From Acinetobacter variabilis (GTDB taxonomy: Bacteria; Pseudomonadota; Gammaproteobacteria; Pseudomonadales; Moraxellaceae), in assembly GCF_000369625.1 (NCBI RefSeq), contig NZ_KB850113.1, positions 277,850 to 341,849 of the forward strand: a DNA stretch of 64,000 nt, written 5' to 3'. Shown in pieces: positions 47,175-59,306 of this stretch (position 1 is its first letter; each line of letters opens with the position of its first letter). Both the position numbers and the translations under genes were made by a program. The notes below the pieces were generated by a model. The model was not told the origin of the DNA. It did not search any database and saw only the letters and a program-made list of their open reading frames with translations.

Positions 47175-47573
47175 ATGCCCGCTGTGAAAAGCAACAGACC
47201 TGTCAATTTGTCCATGGGTCAAGTTTTAGAAGTAAACTTAAAATCACCCGTGGCTATTGCATCAATTCTACACCGTCTTTCAGGTGTCATCGTATTTTTA
47301 CTCGTACCGGTCCTTTTGTGGCTGTTGGATAAATCATTGTCTTCAGCAGAAGGTTTTGCTGAAGTGCAGGAAATCTTTAACGGTTTCTTTGTTCGCTTTA
47401 TCGTATGGGTATTTGTAGCCGGCTTAATTTATCATTTGTTCACTGGTATTAAGCACTTACTTGCAGATATCGGCGTTGCAGAAGAACTGCAAAGCGGTCG
47501 TACTGCAGCTACTATTTCATTAATCTTGTCTGCAATCGGTATTGTTGCAGCATTTGTATGGATCGTACTCTAA
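47175..47573 (+). CDS. sdhC: Succinate dehydrogenase cytochrome b556 subunit
   Basis: Membrane anchor of complex II that binds heme b and ubiquinone with SdhD. The 132 residues carry three transmembrane helices and the conserved SIASILHRLSGV at the start of helix 1, with a heme-ligand His in helix 2 (LIYHLFTGIKHLL). The ATG at 47175 follows GGAGTTTTTAACTACAGG. The stop overlaps the sdhD start (TAATG), indicating translational coupling. Confidence 0.96.
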   Translation: MPAVKSNRPVNLSMGQVLEVNLKSPVAIASILHRLSGVIVFLLVPVLLWLLDKSLSSAEGFAEVQEIFNGFFVRFIVWVFVAGLIYHLFTGIKHLLADIGVAEELQSGRTAATISLILSAIGIVAAFVWIVL

Positions 47574-47938
47574 TGAAAAGTGCTACTGGTTTAACAGGTT
47601 CAGGTTCTCGTGATTGGTTTGTCCAACGCATTAGTGCTGTAGTTCTAGCTGCTTATACCGTTGTGGTGTTTGGTTGGATCCTACTGAATGGTGGCTTCAA
47701 CTACGAGCAATGGTACGGCTTTATGATGACAGTTCCAATGAAGATCATGTCTTTGTTGGCAGTCTTATCTCTTGTTGCGCATGCATGGATCGGTATGTGG
47801 CAGGTATTCACTGACTATGTGACTACTCGTCAAATGGGTCCATCAGCATCAGGTTTACGCCTTGTACTGACTTCAGCAGTGATTATTGCTGTATTTGCAT
47901 ATGCGATCTGGGCAATCCAGATTTTTTGGGCGAATTGA
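47573..47938 (+). CDS. sdhD: Succinate dehydrogenase membrane anchor subunit
   Basis: Second hydrophobic anchor of complex II, 121 residues with three helices. DWFVQRISAVVLAAYTVV and VAHAWIGMWQVFTDYV contain the quinone-site Arg/Ser and the axial His. The start at 47573 overlaps the sdhC stop by one base; the frame start at 47558 would lie inside sdhC. sdhA follows after 12 bp. Confidence 0.95.
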   Translation: MKSATGLTGSGSRDWFVQRISAVVLAAYTVVVFGWILLNGGFNYEQWYGFMMTVPMKIMSLLAVLSLVAHAWIGMWQVFTDYVTTRQMGPSASGLRLVLTSAVIIAVFAYAIWAIQIFWAN

Positions 47939-47950
47939 TAGGAAACAATC

Positions 47951-49849
47951 ATGGGCGCTATAACCCCTAAAGAAGATTACACAAATATTCCGCACGAAAC
48001 TTTCGATGCAGTTATCGTTGGTGGTGGTGGTTCTGGTATGCGCGCTTCTTACCAACTTGCTCAAGCAGGTTTGAAAGTTGCGGTACTGACAAAAGTATTC
48101 CCAACACGTTCTCATACTGTAGCAGCGCAGGGTGGTATCGGTGCATCTCTTGGTAACATGCAAGAAGATAACTGGCATTACCACTTCTACGACACAGTTA
48201 AAGGTTCTGACTGGTTAGGTGACCAAGACGCGATCGAGTTCATGACTCGCGAAGCACCGCAAGTGGTATACGAATTAGAACATTTAGGTATGCCATTTGA
48301 CCGTAACGCAGACGGTACGATTTACCAACGTCCATTTGGTGGTCACTCTGCAAACTACGGTGAAAAAGCAGTTCCACGTGCATGTGCTGCAGCCGACCGT
48401 ACAGGTCACGCGCTTCTTCATACGCTTTATCAAAGCAATGTGAAAATGGGTACTCAGTTCTTCGTTGAATGGATCGCGCTTGACCTGATCCGTAACGAAG
48501 CAGGTGATGTACTGGGTGTAACAGCAATTGACCAGGAAACTGGTAAAATTGCCGTATTCCAGGCGAAAGCTACATTGTTCGCTACAGGTGGTGCTGGTCG
48601 TGTTTACCGTGCATCTACTAACGCATATATCAACACTGGTGACGGTCTTGGTATGGCAGCTCGTGCAGGCATTCCATTACAAGATATGGAATTCTGGCAA
48701 TTCCACCCTACAGGTGTTGCGGGCGCAGGCGTACTGTTGACTGAAGGTTGTCGTGGTGAAGGTGCAATCCTTCGTAACAAAGACGGCGAACCGTTCATGG
48801 AACGTTATGCACCGACTCTGAAAGACTTGGCTCCTCGTGACTTCGTATCACGTTCTATGGACCAGGAAATCAAAGAAGGTCGTGGTTGTGGTCCTAAAGG
48901 CGATTATATCCTTCTTGATATGACTCATTTGGGTGCTGACACCATCATGAAACGTCTGCCATCTGTATTCGAGATTGGCAAGAAATTCGCGAACGTTGAC
49001 ATTACTAAAGAGCCAATTCCTGTAGTACCAACAATCCATTACCAAATGGGTGGTATTCCTACGAATATTCATGGTCAGGTAGTTGTTCCTGAGTCTCCAG
49101 AAATTGAAGCACTGGTTACTCACTACGATAAAAATACTGATACCTATTCTACTAACCAAGAAGGTCGCAACTTCACGAAACCAGTGAAAGGTTTCTATGC
49201 GATTGGTGAATGTTCATGTGTATCTGTACACGGTGCAAACCGTCTAGGTACAAACTCACTGCTTGACTTGGTTGTATTTGGTAAGGCTGCCGGTCAGCAC
49301 ATCATCGATTATGTGACTAAACACCACGGTGATGAATATGAACCGCTTCCTACAACTGTACTTGAGCAAACTGTTGCACGTATTCGTAAACTTGACGAAT
49401 CAACTACAGGTGAAAATGCTCAAGAAGTTGCTGATGCGATTCGTGATATCGTTCAAGACCACGCTGGTGTATTCCGTACATCTGCACTTCTTGAAGAAGG
49501 TGTGAAACAGATTCTTGCAATTGAACCGCGCGTGCGCAACATTCACTTGAAAGACAAATCTAAAGTATTCAACACAGCACGTATTGAAGCACTTGAAGTT
49601 GAAAACTTGTATGAAGTTGCTAAAGCGACTCTAATTTCAGCTGCAGCGCGTAAAGAATGCCGTGGTGCGCATACGGTAGTAGACTTTGAAGAGTCTCCTG
49701 ACCATCCTGCATACCCATACGGTCGTCGTGATGATGAGTGGATGAAGCACACATTATGGTTCTCTGCGGACAACCGTCTTGAGTATAAGCCAGTGCGTTA
49801 CCGTCCATTGTCGGTTGATGCGATTCCACCTAAACCACGTACATTCTAA
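47951..49849 (+). CDS. sdhA: Succinate dehydrogenase flavoprotein subunit
   Basis: Oxidises succinate to fumarate at covalent FAD. The 632 residues have the FAD site VIVGGGGSGMRAS, covalent-FAD His in RSHTVAAQGGIGA, the active-site segment GCRGEGAILRN, and the C-terminal FAD region GANRLGTNSLLDLVVFG. Gaps of 12 bp to sdhD and 14 bp to sdhB place it in the sdhCDAB operon. Confidence 0.98.
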   Translation: MGAITPKEDYTNIPHETFDAVIVGGGGSGMRASYQLAQAGLKVAVLTKVFPTRSHTVAAQGGIGASLGNMQEDNWHYHFYDTVKGSDWLGDQDAIEFMTREAPQVVYELEHLGMPFDRNADGTIYQRPFGGHSANYGEKAVPRACAAADRTGHALLHTLYQSNVKMGTQFFVEWIALDLIRNEAGDVLGVTAIDQETGKIAVFQAKATLFATGGAGRVYRASTNAYINTGDGLGMAARAGIPLQDMEFWQFHPTGVAGAGVLLTEGCRGEGAILRNKDGEPFMERYAPTLKDLAPRDFVSRSMDQEIKEGRGCGPKGDYILLDMTHLGADTIMKRLPSVFEIGKKFANVDITKEPIPVVPTIHYQMGGIPTNIHGQVVVPESPEIEALVTHYDKNTDTYSTNQEGRNFTKPVKGFYAIGECSCVSVHGANRLGTNSLLDLVVFGKAAGQHIIDYVTKHHGDEYEPLPTTVLEQTVARIRKLDESTTGENAQEVADAIRDIVQDHAGVFRTSALLEEGVKQILAIEPRVRNIHLKDKSKVFNTARIEALEVENLYEVAKATLISAAARKECRGAHTVVDFEESPDHPAYPYGRRDDEWMKHTLWFSADNRLEYKPVRYRPLSVDAIPPKPRTF

Positions 49850-49863
49850 TTCGGAGAAGTAAG

Positions 49864-50574
49864 ATGAGTAGAGGTACTCGTACATTTAATATCTACCGCT
49901 ACGATCCTGATAAGGATGCAGCACCGTACATGCAAACTTTTAAACTGGAATTGACTGATAAGCACCGTATGTTGCTTGATGCACTTCTGGCCTTAAAAGT
50001 ACAAGACGAATCTTTAACGTTCCGTCGCTCATGTCGTGAAGGTATTTGTGGTTCTGATGGTGTAAACATCAATGGTAAGAACGGTCTTGCATGTCTGTGG
50101 AACCTGAATGATTTACCAGAAACAATCACAATCCGTCCACTACCAGGTCTTCCAGTAGTTAAAGACCTTGTAGTTGACATGAACCAGTTCTACGATCAGT
50201 ACAACAAGATTCATCCGTTCTTGATCAACAACCAGCCTGCACCTCCTAAAGAGCGTCTGCAGTCTCCTGAAGAACGTGAACATCTTGATGGTCTGTATGA
50301 ATGTATTCTTTGTGCATGTTGTTCAACTTCATGTCCATCATTCTGGTGGAACCCAGACAAGTTCTTGGGTCCTTCAGCATTGTTGAATGCATACCGTTTC
50401 ATCATTGATTCGCGTGATACAGCAACTCAAGAGCGTCTGGCTCGTCTTGACGATCCGTTCTCTCTGTTCCGTTGTAAAGGTATCATGAACTGTGTATCTG
50501 TATGTCCTAAAGGCTTGAACCCTACTAAAGCAATCGGTCACATCCGTAACATGCTTCTAGATATGGCTGGCTAA
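49864..50574 (+). CDS. sdhB: Succinate dehydrogenase iron-sulfur subunit
   Basis: Carries electrons from SdhA flavin to quinone through three clusters. The 236 residues show [2Fe-2S] cysteines in SCREGICGSDGVNINGKNGLAC, [4Fe-4S] in CILCACCSTSCPS and [3Fe-4S] in CKGIMNCVSVCPKGLNP. It ends the operon, with a terminator 26 bp after the stop. Confidence 0.98.
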   Translation: MSRGTRTFNIYRYDPDKDAAPYMQTFKLELTDKHRMLLDALLALKVQDESLTFRRSCREGICGSDGVNINGKNGLACLWNLNDLPETITIRPLPGLPVVKDLVVDMNQFYDQYNKIHPFLINNQPAPPKERLQSPEEREHLDGLYECILCACCSTSCPSFWWNPDKFLGPSALLNAYRFIIDSRDTATQERLARLDDPFSLFRCKGIMNCVSVCPKGLNPTKAIGHIRNMLLDMAG

Positions 50575-50599
50575 TTTAGACTGCAATCAACAGTTTTTC

Positions 50600-50627
50600 A
50601 AAAAGCACACCACTTGGTGTGCTTTTT
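50600..50627 (+). terminator. Intrinsic terminator after sdhB
   Basis: AAAAAGCACACCA / TGGTGTGCTTTTT stem; separates sdhCDAB from sucAB. Confidence 0.92.
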
Positions 50628-51384
50628 GCTTTATAGGGCTCCATAAATGAACAGTGGTAGTGAAAACTGCTGTTATTGGTGCTGTATCTTATATGATCAA
50701 ATCGGGTGATGAATCATTGCAGAGCATTTTGGTCGGATTTATGCACTATTATGATGTTGTTTAAGGTATTTATGATTTTTAGATGTAATTCTGGACTGAA
50801 AAAGGTTTTCAATAATGTTATTATATAACGCAAAGTTGTAAAGGGAGTGGATTGGAAGATTTACTCTCTTTTTGTTTATCAAAAAGATGTAGGACTTTAG
50901 TCTACGCTGAATGTGTTTTTCATTTAAAGCTCCCTATGTTAGAGTAATTTCTGACGGAAGTATTTGACTAAAAAACATGCGTTTCTCGTCAAAAAAATCA
51001 ATTGATTAGTCGAGATCGTGATAGCATTTAGCACAAGACTATATTTAAAAAATGTGTGGGCCGGTGTACATTTTTTAAACACGGAAAAAGTAGAGACTGG
51101 TATATAAATGTAAGTCAAAGTCGCTTTAGAAAAAATATAGTTTAAATCTTTGTTTTTTCTAAGTCGATTTGCAAAAAATTGCTCGGTCACGATCGGGTAT
51201 TCAATGAGTGATGATGCCGCTGAGGGGCGTTATTGTTCATTAAACATATCAAGAATTTTCTTGGTGTGGTGATAACGCCTCATGGCTTATGCCTTATGGG
51301 GGACTAATGTTGAATTATCAATTTGACATTACTAATCCTGGGTTTTGCTTAAAAAGCATCCTGAAAATGTTTTTGCAATAGGAA
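50628..51384. other. Long region upstream of sucA with a possible leader stem-loop
   Basis: About 760 bp without a convincing gene. It presumably contains the sucA promoter. At 51221-51283 TGAG(GG)GGCGTTAT pairs with ATAACGCCTCA across about 38 nt, followed by GGC-TTAT-GCC; this lies 100-160 bp before the sucA start and may be a structured 5' leader. A short GTG frame at 50654-50755 (34 codons) is probably chance. Confidence 0.5.
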
Positions 51385-54219
51385 ATGGGTCCACAAATGC
51401 AAGAAGTTGCTGACGCTCTGCGTCTTGACACTGAACTTTCCGCTGATAGTGCAGCGTATATTGAAGAACTTTATGAGCAGTACCTCACTGCTCCAGACTC
51501 AGTGGGTGCTGACTGGAGAGCGTACTTCGATAAATTCCCAAAAGGTGATCAACCACACAGCAATGTACGTGAGCAATTCCTACTTTTAGGTCGCAATTCA
51601 AGCCGTATTCAGCCTGTTATCCAATCGACAGTAAGTTCAGAGCATGAACGTCGTCAAATTGGCGTTTTACAGCTGATTGCTGCGTACCGTAACCGTGGCC
51701 ACCAAAAGGCAAAACTGGATCCATTAGGTCTGGCTAAACGCGAAGTTGTGCCAGATCTTGATCTTTCTGCGCACGGTTTAACTCAGTCTGATCTGGACAC
51801 TATATTCAATACCGGTAACCTTGCGATTGGTAAGGAAGCAGCGACTTTGGGCGAAATGGTCCAAGCGATGGAAGCGACTTACTGTAGCTCTATCGGTGCT
51901 GAATACATGCATATCGTGGATACCAAAGAAAAACGCTGGATCCAGCAACGTCTTGAAAGCGCACGTGGTCAATATGGCCTGAGTGCTGATCAGAAAAAAC
52001 ATGTTCTTGAACGTTTAACTGCGGCTGAAGGTCTGGAAAAATACCTCGGTAATAAATTCGTGGGTGCAAAACGTTTTGGTGTTGAAGGTGGTGAGTCTTT
52101 CATTCCTATGGTGAATGAATTGATCCAGCGTGCCGGTTCTGTAGGCTGTAAAGAAGTCGTAATCGGTATGCCACATCGTGGTCGTCTGAACCTTCTGGTT
52201 AACATCATGGGTAAAAACCCGGCTGACCTGTTCGGTGAGTTCGAAGGCAAATCACTACACAAGAAAGGTTCTGGTGACGTTAAGTATCACCAAGGTTTCT
52301 CTTCTAACGTGATGACTCCAGGTGGTGAAGTTCACTTGGCATTGGCGTTTAACCCATCTCACCTTGAAATCGTTGGACCTGTAGTTGAAGGTTCTGTACG
52401 TGCACGTCAAGTCCGTCGTAAAGACATTGGCGGCGATGACGTGTTACCAGTGATTGTTCACGGTGATGCTGCATTTGCAGGTCAAGGCGTAAACCAAGAA
52501 ACCTTCCAGATGTCACAGACTCGTGGTTACACAGTAGGTGGTACAGTTCATATCGTAGTGAACAACCAGGTTGGTTTCACCACATCTGATCCACGTGATG
52601 CGCGTTCTACAGAATACTGTACTGATATCGCGAAAATGATCCAGGCACCGATCTTCCATGTAAATGGTGATGATCCGGAAGCTGTATTATTTGTTGCTCA
52701 GCTTGCACATGACTTCCGTCATACTTTCCGTAAAGACGTCGTGATCGATATGTTCTGTTACCGTCGTCGTGGTCATAACGAAGCGGACGAACCAGCTGCA
52801 ACTCAGCCAATGATGTACCAGGTGATCAACAAAAAAGCGACCACTCGTACGCTTTATGCTGACAAACTGGTTCAAGAAGGTGTACTTGATCGCGCAACTG
52901 CAGATCAAATGGTTGAACAATACCGTTCTGATCTTGAAGCAGGTAAACATGTTGCCAATGCACTGGTTCTAGAGCCGAACAAGAAAATGTTCGTAGACTG
53001 GACACCGTACCTGGGCCATGAATACACAGACGAGTGGGATACTACATGTGATCTAGAACGTCTTAAAGAGCTTGGTCGCAAAATGCGTGAGCTTCCAGAA
53101 GGCTTCGTGATGCAGCGTCAGGTATCTAAAGTGATTGACGACCGTCTGAAAATGCAAACTGGTGAAATGCCGCTGAACTGGGGTGCTGCTGAAACTCTAG
53201 CCTATGCATCACTGCTAGATGATGGTTATCTGGTCCGTTTAACTGGTGAAGACGTGGGTCGTGGTACATTCTCACACCGTCATGCAAAACTGCATAACCA
53301 GGTAGATGGCTCAACTTATATTCCACTTTGCCACATCAAAGAGAACCAACCGCGCGTTGCGATCTATGACTCTTTATTGTCTGAAATGGCAGTACTGGCA
53401 TTTGAATATGGTTATGCGACGACTCTTCCTAAGAGCCTGATCATCTGGGAAGCTCAGTTCGGTGACTTTGCAAACTGTGCACAGGTGGTAATCGACCAGT
53501 TCATCTCATCTGGTGAAACCAAATGGGAACGTGTATGTGGTCTGACTATGCTTCTGCCACACGGTTTCGAAGGCCAAGGTCCTGAGCACTCATCTGCACG
53601 TCTGGAACGTTTCTTGCAACTATGTGCTGAAGACAACATGCAAGTGATGACTCCAACTACACCTGCACAGATCTTCCACGCATTACGTCGTCAGGCAATC
53701 CGCCCGATCCGTAAGCCAATGATCATCATGTCACCTAAATCATTGCTTCGTCATAAATTAGCGGTGTCTAATCTGGAAGAACTGGCTAACGGTACATTCC
53801 AGACTGTGATCGACGAAGTAGATAACATCAACAAAGCAGACGTAACCCGTCTGGTATTGTGTGGTGGTAAGGTTTACTACGATCTGGTTGAAAAACGTCG
53901 TGAAAAAGAATTGAACAACACTGCAATTGTACGTATTGAACAATTGTATCCGTACCCAGAAGCACGTCTTGCAGAAGTTCTTGCTCAGTATCCAAACGTG
54001 AAAGAACTGGTTTGGGCACAAGAAGAACCGAAAAACCAAGGTGCTTGGTTGTTCATCGCGCCTCGTTTATATGACGATGTGATGAAAGCGGGCAAACAAA
54101 TCCGTATTAGTTACGCAGGCCGTGAAGCTTCAGCTGCACCGGCGTGTGGTTCACCATACTTGCATGCAAAACAACAAGCTCAGCTCGTTAACGACGCTCT
54201 AGCGATCGATGCTGAATAA
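51385..54219 (+). CDS. sucA: 2-oxoglutarate dehydrogenase E1 component
   Basis: Thiamine-diphosphate decarboxylase of the 2-oxoglutarate dehydrogenase complex. The 944 residues have the E2-binding N-terminus (SAAYIEELYEQYL ... DWRAYFDKFP), the ThDP-binding GDAAFAGQGVNQE and VNNQVGFTTSD, and the transketolase-like C-terminal half (GRGTFSHRHAKL, EAQFGDFANCAQVVIDQF). Starts at 51385 or 51397 (the second ATG) both fit; AGGA lies 3 bp before the first and 15 bp before the second. sucB follows after 18 bp. Confidence 0.97.
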   Translation: MGPQMQEVADALRLDTELSADSAAYIEELYEQYLTAPDSVGADWRAYFDKFPKGDQPHSNVREQFLLLGRNSSRIQPVIQSTVSSEHERRQIGVLQLIAAYRNRGHQKAKLDPLGLAKREVVPDLDLSAHGLTQSDLDTIFNTGNLAIGKEAATLGEMVQAMEATYCSSIGAEYMHIVDTKEKRWIQQRLESARGQYGLSADQKKHVLERLTAAEGLEKYLGNKFVGAKRFGVEGGESFIPMVNELIQRAGSVGCKEVVIGMPHRGRLNLLVNIMGKNPADLFGEFEGKSLHKKGSGDVKYHQGFSSNVMTPGGEVHLALAFNPSHLEIVGPVVEGSVRARQVRRKDIGGDDVLPVIVHGDAAFAGQGVNQETFQMSQTRGYTVGGTVHIVVNNQVGFTTSDPRDARSTEYCTDIAKMIQAPIFHVNGDDPEAVLFVAQLAHDFRHTFRKDVVIDMFCYRRRGHNEADEPAATQPMMYQVINKKATTRTLYADKLVQEGVLDRATADQMVEQYRSDLEAGKHVANALVLEPNKKMFVDWTPYLGHEYTDEWDTTCDLERLKELGRKMRELPEGFVMQRQVSKVIDDRLKMQTGEMPLNWGAAETLAYASLLDDGYLVRLTGEDVGRGTFSHRHAKLHNQVDGSTYIPLCHIKENQPRVAIYDSLLSEMAVLAFEYGYATTLPKSLIIWEAQFGDFANCAQVVIDQFISSGETKWERVCGLTMLLPHGFEGQGPEHSSARLERFLQLCAEDNMQVMTPTTPAQIFHALRRQAIRPIRKPMIIMSPKSLLRHKLAVSNLEELANGTFQTVIDEVDNINKADVTRLVLCGGKVYYDLVEKRREKELNNTAIVRIEQLYPYPEARLAEVLAQYPNVKELVWAQEEPKNQGAWLFIAPRLYDDVMKAGKQIRISYAGREASAAPACGSPYLHAKQQAQLVNDALAIDAE

Positions 54220-54237
54220 TCCAGGAGATTCTAAATA

Positions 54238-55458
54238 ATGGCAACCGAAATTAAAGCACCGGTATTTCCAGAGTCAGTTGCGGACGGTACGATCGCAACT
54301 TGGCACAAACAACCAGGTGAAGCAGTATCACGTGATGAAGTGATCTGTGATATTGAAACTGATAAAGTTGTTTTAGAAGTTGTTGCTCCTGCAGACGGTA
54401 CAATTGCATCAATCGTTAAAAATGAAGGCGATACAGTGCTTTCTGCTGAAGTGATTGCACAGTTTGAAGAAGGTGCTGTATCTGGCGCAACTCAAACTCA
54501 AGCAGTTCAATCTGAAACTGAAGCATCAGTAGAGCAGGCTGCTGCAAAAACTGAAGCGGGTAATGCACCGATCGTTGAGCGTCAACAGGTTCAAGACCAG
54601 GCTCCAGCAGTACGTAAAGCATTGACTGAATCTGGTATCAATGCTGCTGACGTATCTGGTACAGGTCGTGGCGGTCGCATCACTAAAGAAGATGTTGCGA
54701 ACCATCAGTCTAAACCTGCAGCGCCTGCTGCTGCACCGTTAAGCGTTGCGGTTGGTGAACGTATTGAAAAACGCGTTCCAATGACTCGTCTGCGTAAACG
54801 TGTTGCTGAACGTCTGCTTGCTGCAACTCAAGAAACAGCAATGTTGACTACGTTCAACGAAGTTAACATGAAACCAATCATGGAAATGCGTAACCAGTAC
54901 AAAGAAGCGTTTGAAAAACGTCATGGTGCGCGTCTAGGCTTCATGTCATTCTTCGTTAAAGCTGCGACTGAAGCACTGAAACGCTATCCAGCAGTGAATG
55001 CATCGATCGATGGCGACGACATTGTTTACCATGGTTACTATGACATTGGTGTAGCGGTTTCTTCTGACCGTGGTCTAGTGGTTCCTGTTCTTCGTGATAC
55101 AGACCGCATGAACTATGCTGAAGTTGAAAACGGCATCCGTGCATACGCTGGTAAAGCGCGTGAAGGTAAACTTGCAATCGAAGACATGACTGGTGGTACT
55201 TTCACTATTACCAACGGTGGTACTTTCGGTTCATTACTTTCAACTCCAATCTTGAACACTCCACAAACTGCGATCTTGGGTATGCATAAAATCCAGGAAC
55301 GTCCTATGGCAGTGAATGGTCAGGTTGAAATCTTGCCAATGATGTACCTAGCGCTTTCTTATGACCACCGTCTCATTGATGGTAAAGAAGCTGTAGGTTT
55401 CCTTGTAACAATCAAAGAATTGTTAGAAGAACCAGCTCGTCTAATCCTTGATCTTTAA
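54238..55458 (+). CDS. sucB: 2-oxoglutarate dehydrogenase E2, dihydrolipoyl succinyltransferase
   Basis: Core of the complex, transferring succinyl groups to CoA. The 406 residues have one lipoyl domain (K43 in [10 protein letters not shown]), an Ala/Gln-rich linker, an E1/E3-binding domain (about 122-160, [12 protein letters not shown]) and a catalytic domain with [13 protein letters not shown]. The ATG at 54238 follows CCAGGAGA. It is in one operon with sucA; a hairpin separates it from lpd. Confidence 0.98.
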   Translation: MATEIKAPVFPESVADGTIATWHKQPGEAVSRDEVICDIETDKVVLEVVAPADGTIASIVKNEGDTVLSAEVIAQFEEGAVSGATQTQAVQSETEASVEQAAAKTEAGNAPIVERQQVQDQAPAVRKALTESGINAADVSGTGRGGRITKEDVANHQSKPAAPAAAPLSVAVGERIEKRVPMTRLRKRVAERLLAATQETAMLTTFNEVNMKPIMEMRNQYKEAFEKRHGARLGFMSFFVKAATEALKRYPAVNASIDGDDIVYHGYYDIGVAVSSDRGLVVPVLRDTDRMNYAEVENGIRAYAGKAREGKLAIEDMTGGTFTITNGGTFGSLLSTPILNTPQTAILGMHKIQERPMAVNGQVEILPMMYLALSYDHRLIDGKEAVGFLVTIKELLEEPARLILDL

Positions 55459-55475
55459 TTCTAAAGAATAAATCC

Positions 55476-56952
<1,477 letters not shown>

Positions 56953-56958
56953 TTCTTC

Positions 56959-56984
56959 AAAGAGCGGCTCCGGCCGCTCTTTTT
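56959..56984 (+). terminator. Intrinsic terminator after lpd
   Basis: AGAGCGGC / GGCCGCTCT-type stem with TTTTT, 7 bp after the lpd stop. Confidence 0.9.
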
Positions 56985-57136
56985 ACATTTGGTGGTTGTT
57001 TTTGAATGAATAATCATCTAAAAATAAAGATAAGTAAAATTTAAGATCCAAAAATACCAATATTGATTGATGAGAACCAAGAAATATTGGGAAAACGTGT
57101 AATAACAAAGTCAAATAAGTAGTAAAAGGTTAATCA

Positions 57137-58303
57137 ATGAATTTACATGAGTATCAAGCAAAAGCGTTATTAAAAAAATATGGGATGCCTGTACAAGAAG
57201 GTATTCTTGCTACTAATGCTGAAGAAACAGTCCATGCTTTTGAGCAGCTTGGTGGGAAGTTTGCGGTATTAAAAGCGCAGGTTCACGCAGGTGGTCGTGG
57301 CAAAGCGGGAGGGGTAAAAGTGGTAAAGTCGGCTGAAGAAGCAGCTGAATATGCCAATCAGATTATTGGTTCACGTTTAGTAACCTATCAAACCGATGCA
57401 AACGGTCAGCCAGTCAATAGTATTCTGGTGTCTGAAGATGTGTATCCGGTTGAGCGTGAACTCTATTTAGGTGCAGTAGTAGACCGTTCTAGCCGTCGTA
57501 TTACTTTTATGGCATCCACTGAAGGTGGTGTCGAAATTGAAAAAGTTGCAGAAGAAAATCCTGAAAAAATCATTAAAGTAGAAGTTGATCCTTTAGTAGG
57601 GTTATTGCCATTTCAGGCGCGTGAAGTGGCGTTTGCACTTAAGTTAAAAGATAACCAGATCAACCAATTTGTCAAAGTCATGACAGCTGCTTATCAAGCT
57701 TTTGTGGAAAATGATTTTGCTTTATTTGAAATTAACCCGCTCTCTGTTCGTGAAAATGGCGACATTCTTTGTGTCGATGCCAAAGTCGGTATTGATTCGA
57801 ATGCACTTTACCGTCTGCCTGAAGTCGCTGCTTTACGTGATAAATCACAAGAAAATGAGCGTGAGCTGAAAGCATCTGAATTTGATCTGAACTACGTAGC
57901 GTTAGAAGGCAATATCGGTTGTATGGTCAATGGTGCTGGTCTTGCAATGGCAACCATGGATATTATCAAGCTTTATGGTGGTCAACCAGCTAACTTCCTG
58001 GATGTGGGCGGTGGTGCGACCAAAGAGCGTGTAATTGAAGCGTTTAAAATTATCTTGGCAGATTCTTCTGTGCAGGGTGTATTGATTAATATTTTTGGTG
58101 GAATTGTACGTTGTGACATGATTGCTGAGGCAATTATTGCAGCGGTTCAGGAAGTAAATGTCACTGTCCCTGTAGTTGTTCGCCTTGAAGGGAACAATGC
58201 AGAGCTTGGTGCCAAGTTACTGGATGAATCAGGTTTGAAATTGATTTCTGCAAATGGCCTGGCCGATGCTGCAGAAAAAATTGTTGCTGCAGTAAAAGCT
58301 TAA
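57137..58303 (+). CDS. sucC: Succinyl-CoA synthetase beta subunit
   Basis: ATP-grasp subunit making ATP from succinyl-CoA hydrolysis. The 388 residues start with [17 protein letters not shown] and contain [36 protein letters not shown] and the C-terminal [13 protein letters not shown]. The length is exact for the family. The ATG at 57137 follows a weak AAAGG. sucD follows after 11 bp. It has 184 bp of its own upstream sequence after the lpd terminator. Confidence 0.98.
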   Translation: MNLHEYQAKALLKKYGMPVQEGILATNAEETVHAFEQLGGKFAVLKAQVHAGGRGKAGGVKVVKSAEEAAEYANQIIGSRLVTYQTDANGQPVNSILVSEDVYPVERELYLGAVVDRSSRRITFMASTEGGVEIEKVAEENPEKIIKVEVDPLVGLLPFQAREVAFALKLKDNQINQFVKVMTAAYQAFVENDFALFEINPLSVRENGDILCVDAKVGIDSNALYRLPEVAALRDKSQENERELKASEFDLNYVALEGNIGCMVNGAGLAMATMDIIKLYGGQPANFLDVGGGATKERVIEAFKIILADSSVQGVLINIFGGIVRCDMIAEAIIAAVQEVNVTVPVVVRLEGNNAELGAKLLDESGLKLISANGLADAAEKIVAAVKA

Positions 58304-58314
58304 GGAGTATCACA

Positions 58315-59205
58315 ATGAGCGTATTAATTAATAAAGACACCAAAGTTTTAGTCCAAGGCTTTACAGGCAAGAACGGTACATTTCACTCTGAACAGGCTAT
58401 TGCTTACGGTACTAAAGTCGTTGGTGGGGTAACACCGGGCAAAGGCGGTCAATCACATCTGGATTTGCCAGTATTTAATACCATGCGTGAAGCAGTACAA
58501 GAAACTCAGGCTGATGCTTCTGTGATTTATGTGCCAGCACCTTTTGTACTTGATTCTATTGTAGAAGCTGTTGACTCAGGTATTGAGCTGATTGTTGTGA
58601 TTACTGAAGGCGTACCAACCTTGGATATGCTGAAAGCCAAACGTTATCTGGAAACTAATGGTAATGGTACACGCCTGATCGGTCCAAACTGTCCAGGTAT
58701 CATTACGCCAGGCGAGTGTAAGATCGGGATTATGCCGGGTCATATTCACCAGCCAGGTAAGATCGGCATTATCTCACGTTCAGGTACTTTGACTTATGAA
58801 GCGGTTGCACAAACCACTAAATTAGGTCTTGGACAGTCTACCTGTATCGGGATCGGTGGTGATCCGATTCCAGGCATGAACCAGATTGATTGCTTGAAAC
58901 TGTTCCAGGAAGATCCACAAACTGAAGCCATTATCATGATTGGTGAAATTGGCGGTACTGCTGAGGAAGAAGCAGCTGAGTATATTCAGTCACATGTGAC
59001 CAAGCCAGTGGTAGGTTATATCGCCGGTGTCACAGCGCCGAAAGGTAAGCGTATGGGTCACGCAGGTGCCATCATTTCTGGCGGTAAAGGAACTGCTGAA
59101 GAGAAGTTTGCAGCCTTTGAACGCGCGGGAATGGCGTATACACGTAGTCCTGCTGAGCTGGGTTCAACCATGCTTCAGGTCTTGAAAGAAAAAGGTTTAG
59201 CTTAA
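58315..59205 (+). CDS. sucD: Succinyl-CoA synthetase alpha subunit
   Basis: Binds CoA and carries the phospho-histidine. The 296 residues show the CoA fold [36 protein letters not shown], and the active-site His in [15 protein letters not shown]. The ATG at 58315 follows AAGGAGTAT. It ends the sucCD unit with a terminator. Confidence 0.98.
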   Translation: MSVLINKDTKVLVQGFTGKNGTFHSEQAIAYGTKVVGGVTPGKGGQSHLDLPVFNTMREAVQETQADASVIYVPAPFVLDSIVEAVDSGIELIVVITEGVPTLDMLKAKRYLETNGNGTRLIGPNCPGIITPGECKIGIMPGHIHQPGKIGIISRSGTLTYEAVAQTTKLGLGQSTCIGIGGDPIPGMNQIDCLKLFQEDPQTEAIIMIGEIGGTAEEEAAEYIQSHVTKPVVGYIAGVTAPKGKRMGHAGAIISGGKGTAEEKFAAFERAGMAYTRSPAELGSTMLQVLKEKGLA

Positions 59206-59220
59206 TTTATTAAGCTGATA

Positions 59221-59250
59221 AAAAGCCCTCACTCTTGAGGGCTTTTTTAT
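59221..59250 (+). terminator. Intrinsic terminator after sucD
   Basis: AAAAGCCCTCA / TGAGGGCTTTTTT stem, 15 bp after the stop. Confidence 0.92.
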
Positions 59251-59306
59251 AATTGCTGTAAAAGAAAATTAAAGTCTAACTAAATGATAATTCGAAAATT
59301 GAGTAT

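Noticed and set aside
50654..50755. Short GTG-started frame of 34 codons after sdhB
   Set aside because: Too short, no ribosome site, no recognisable family; may be chance or a remnant.
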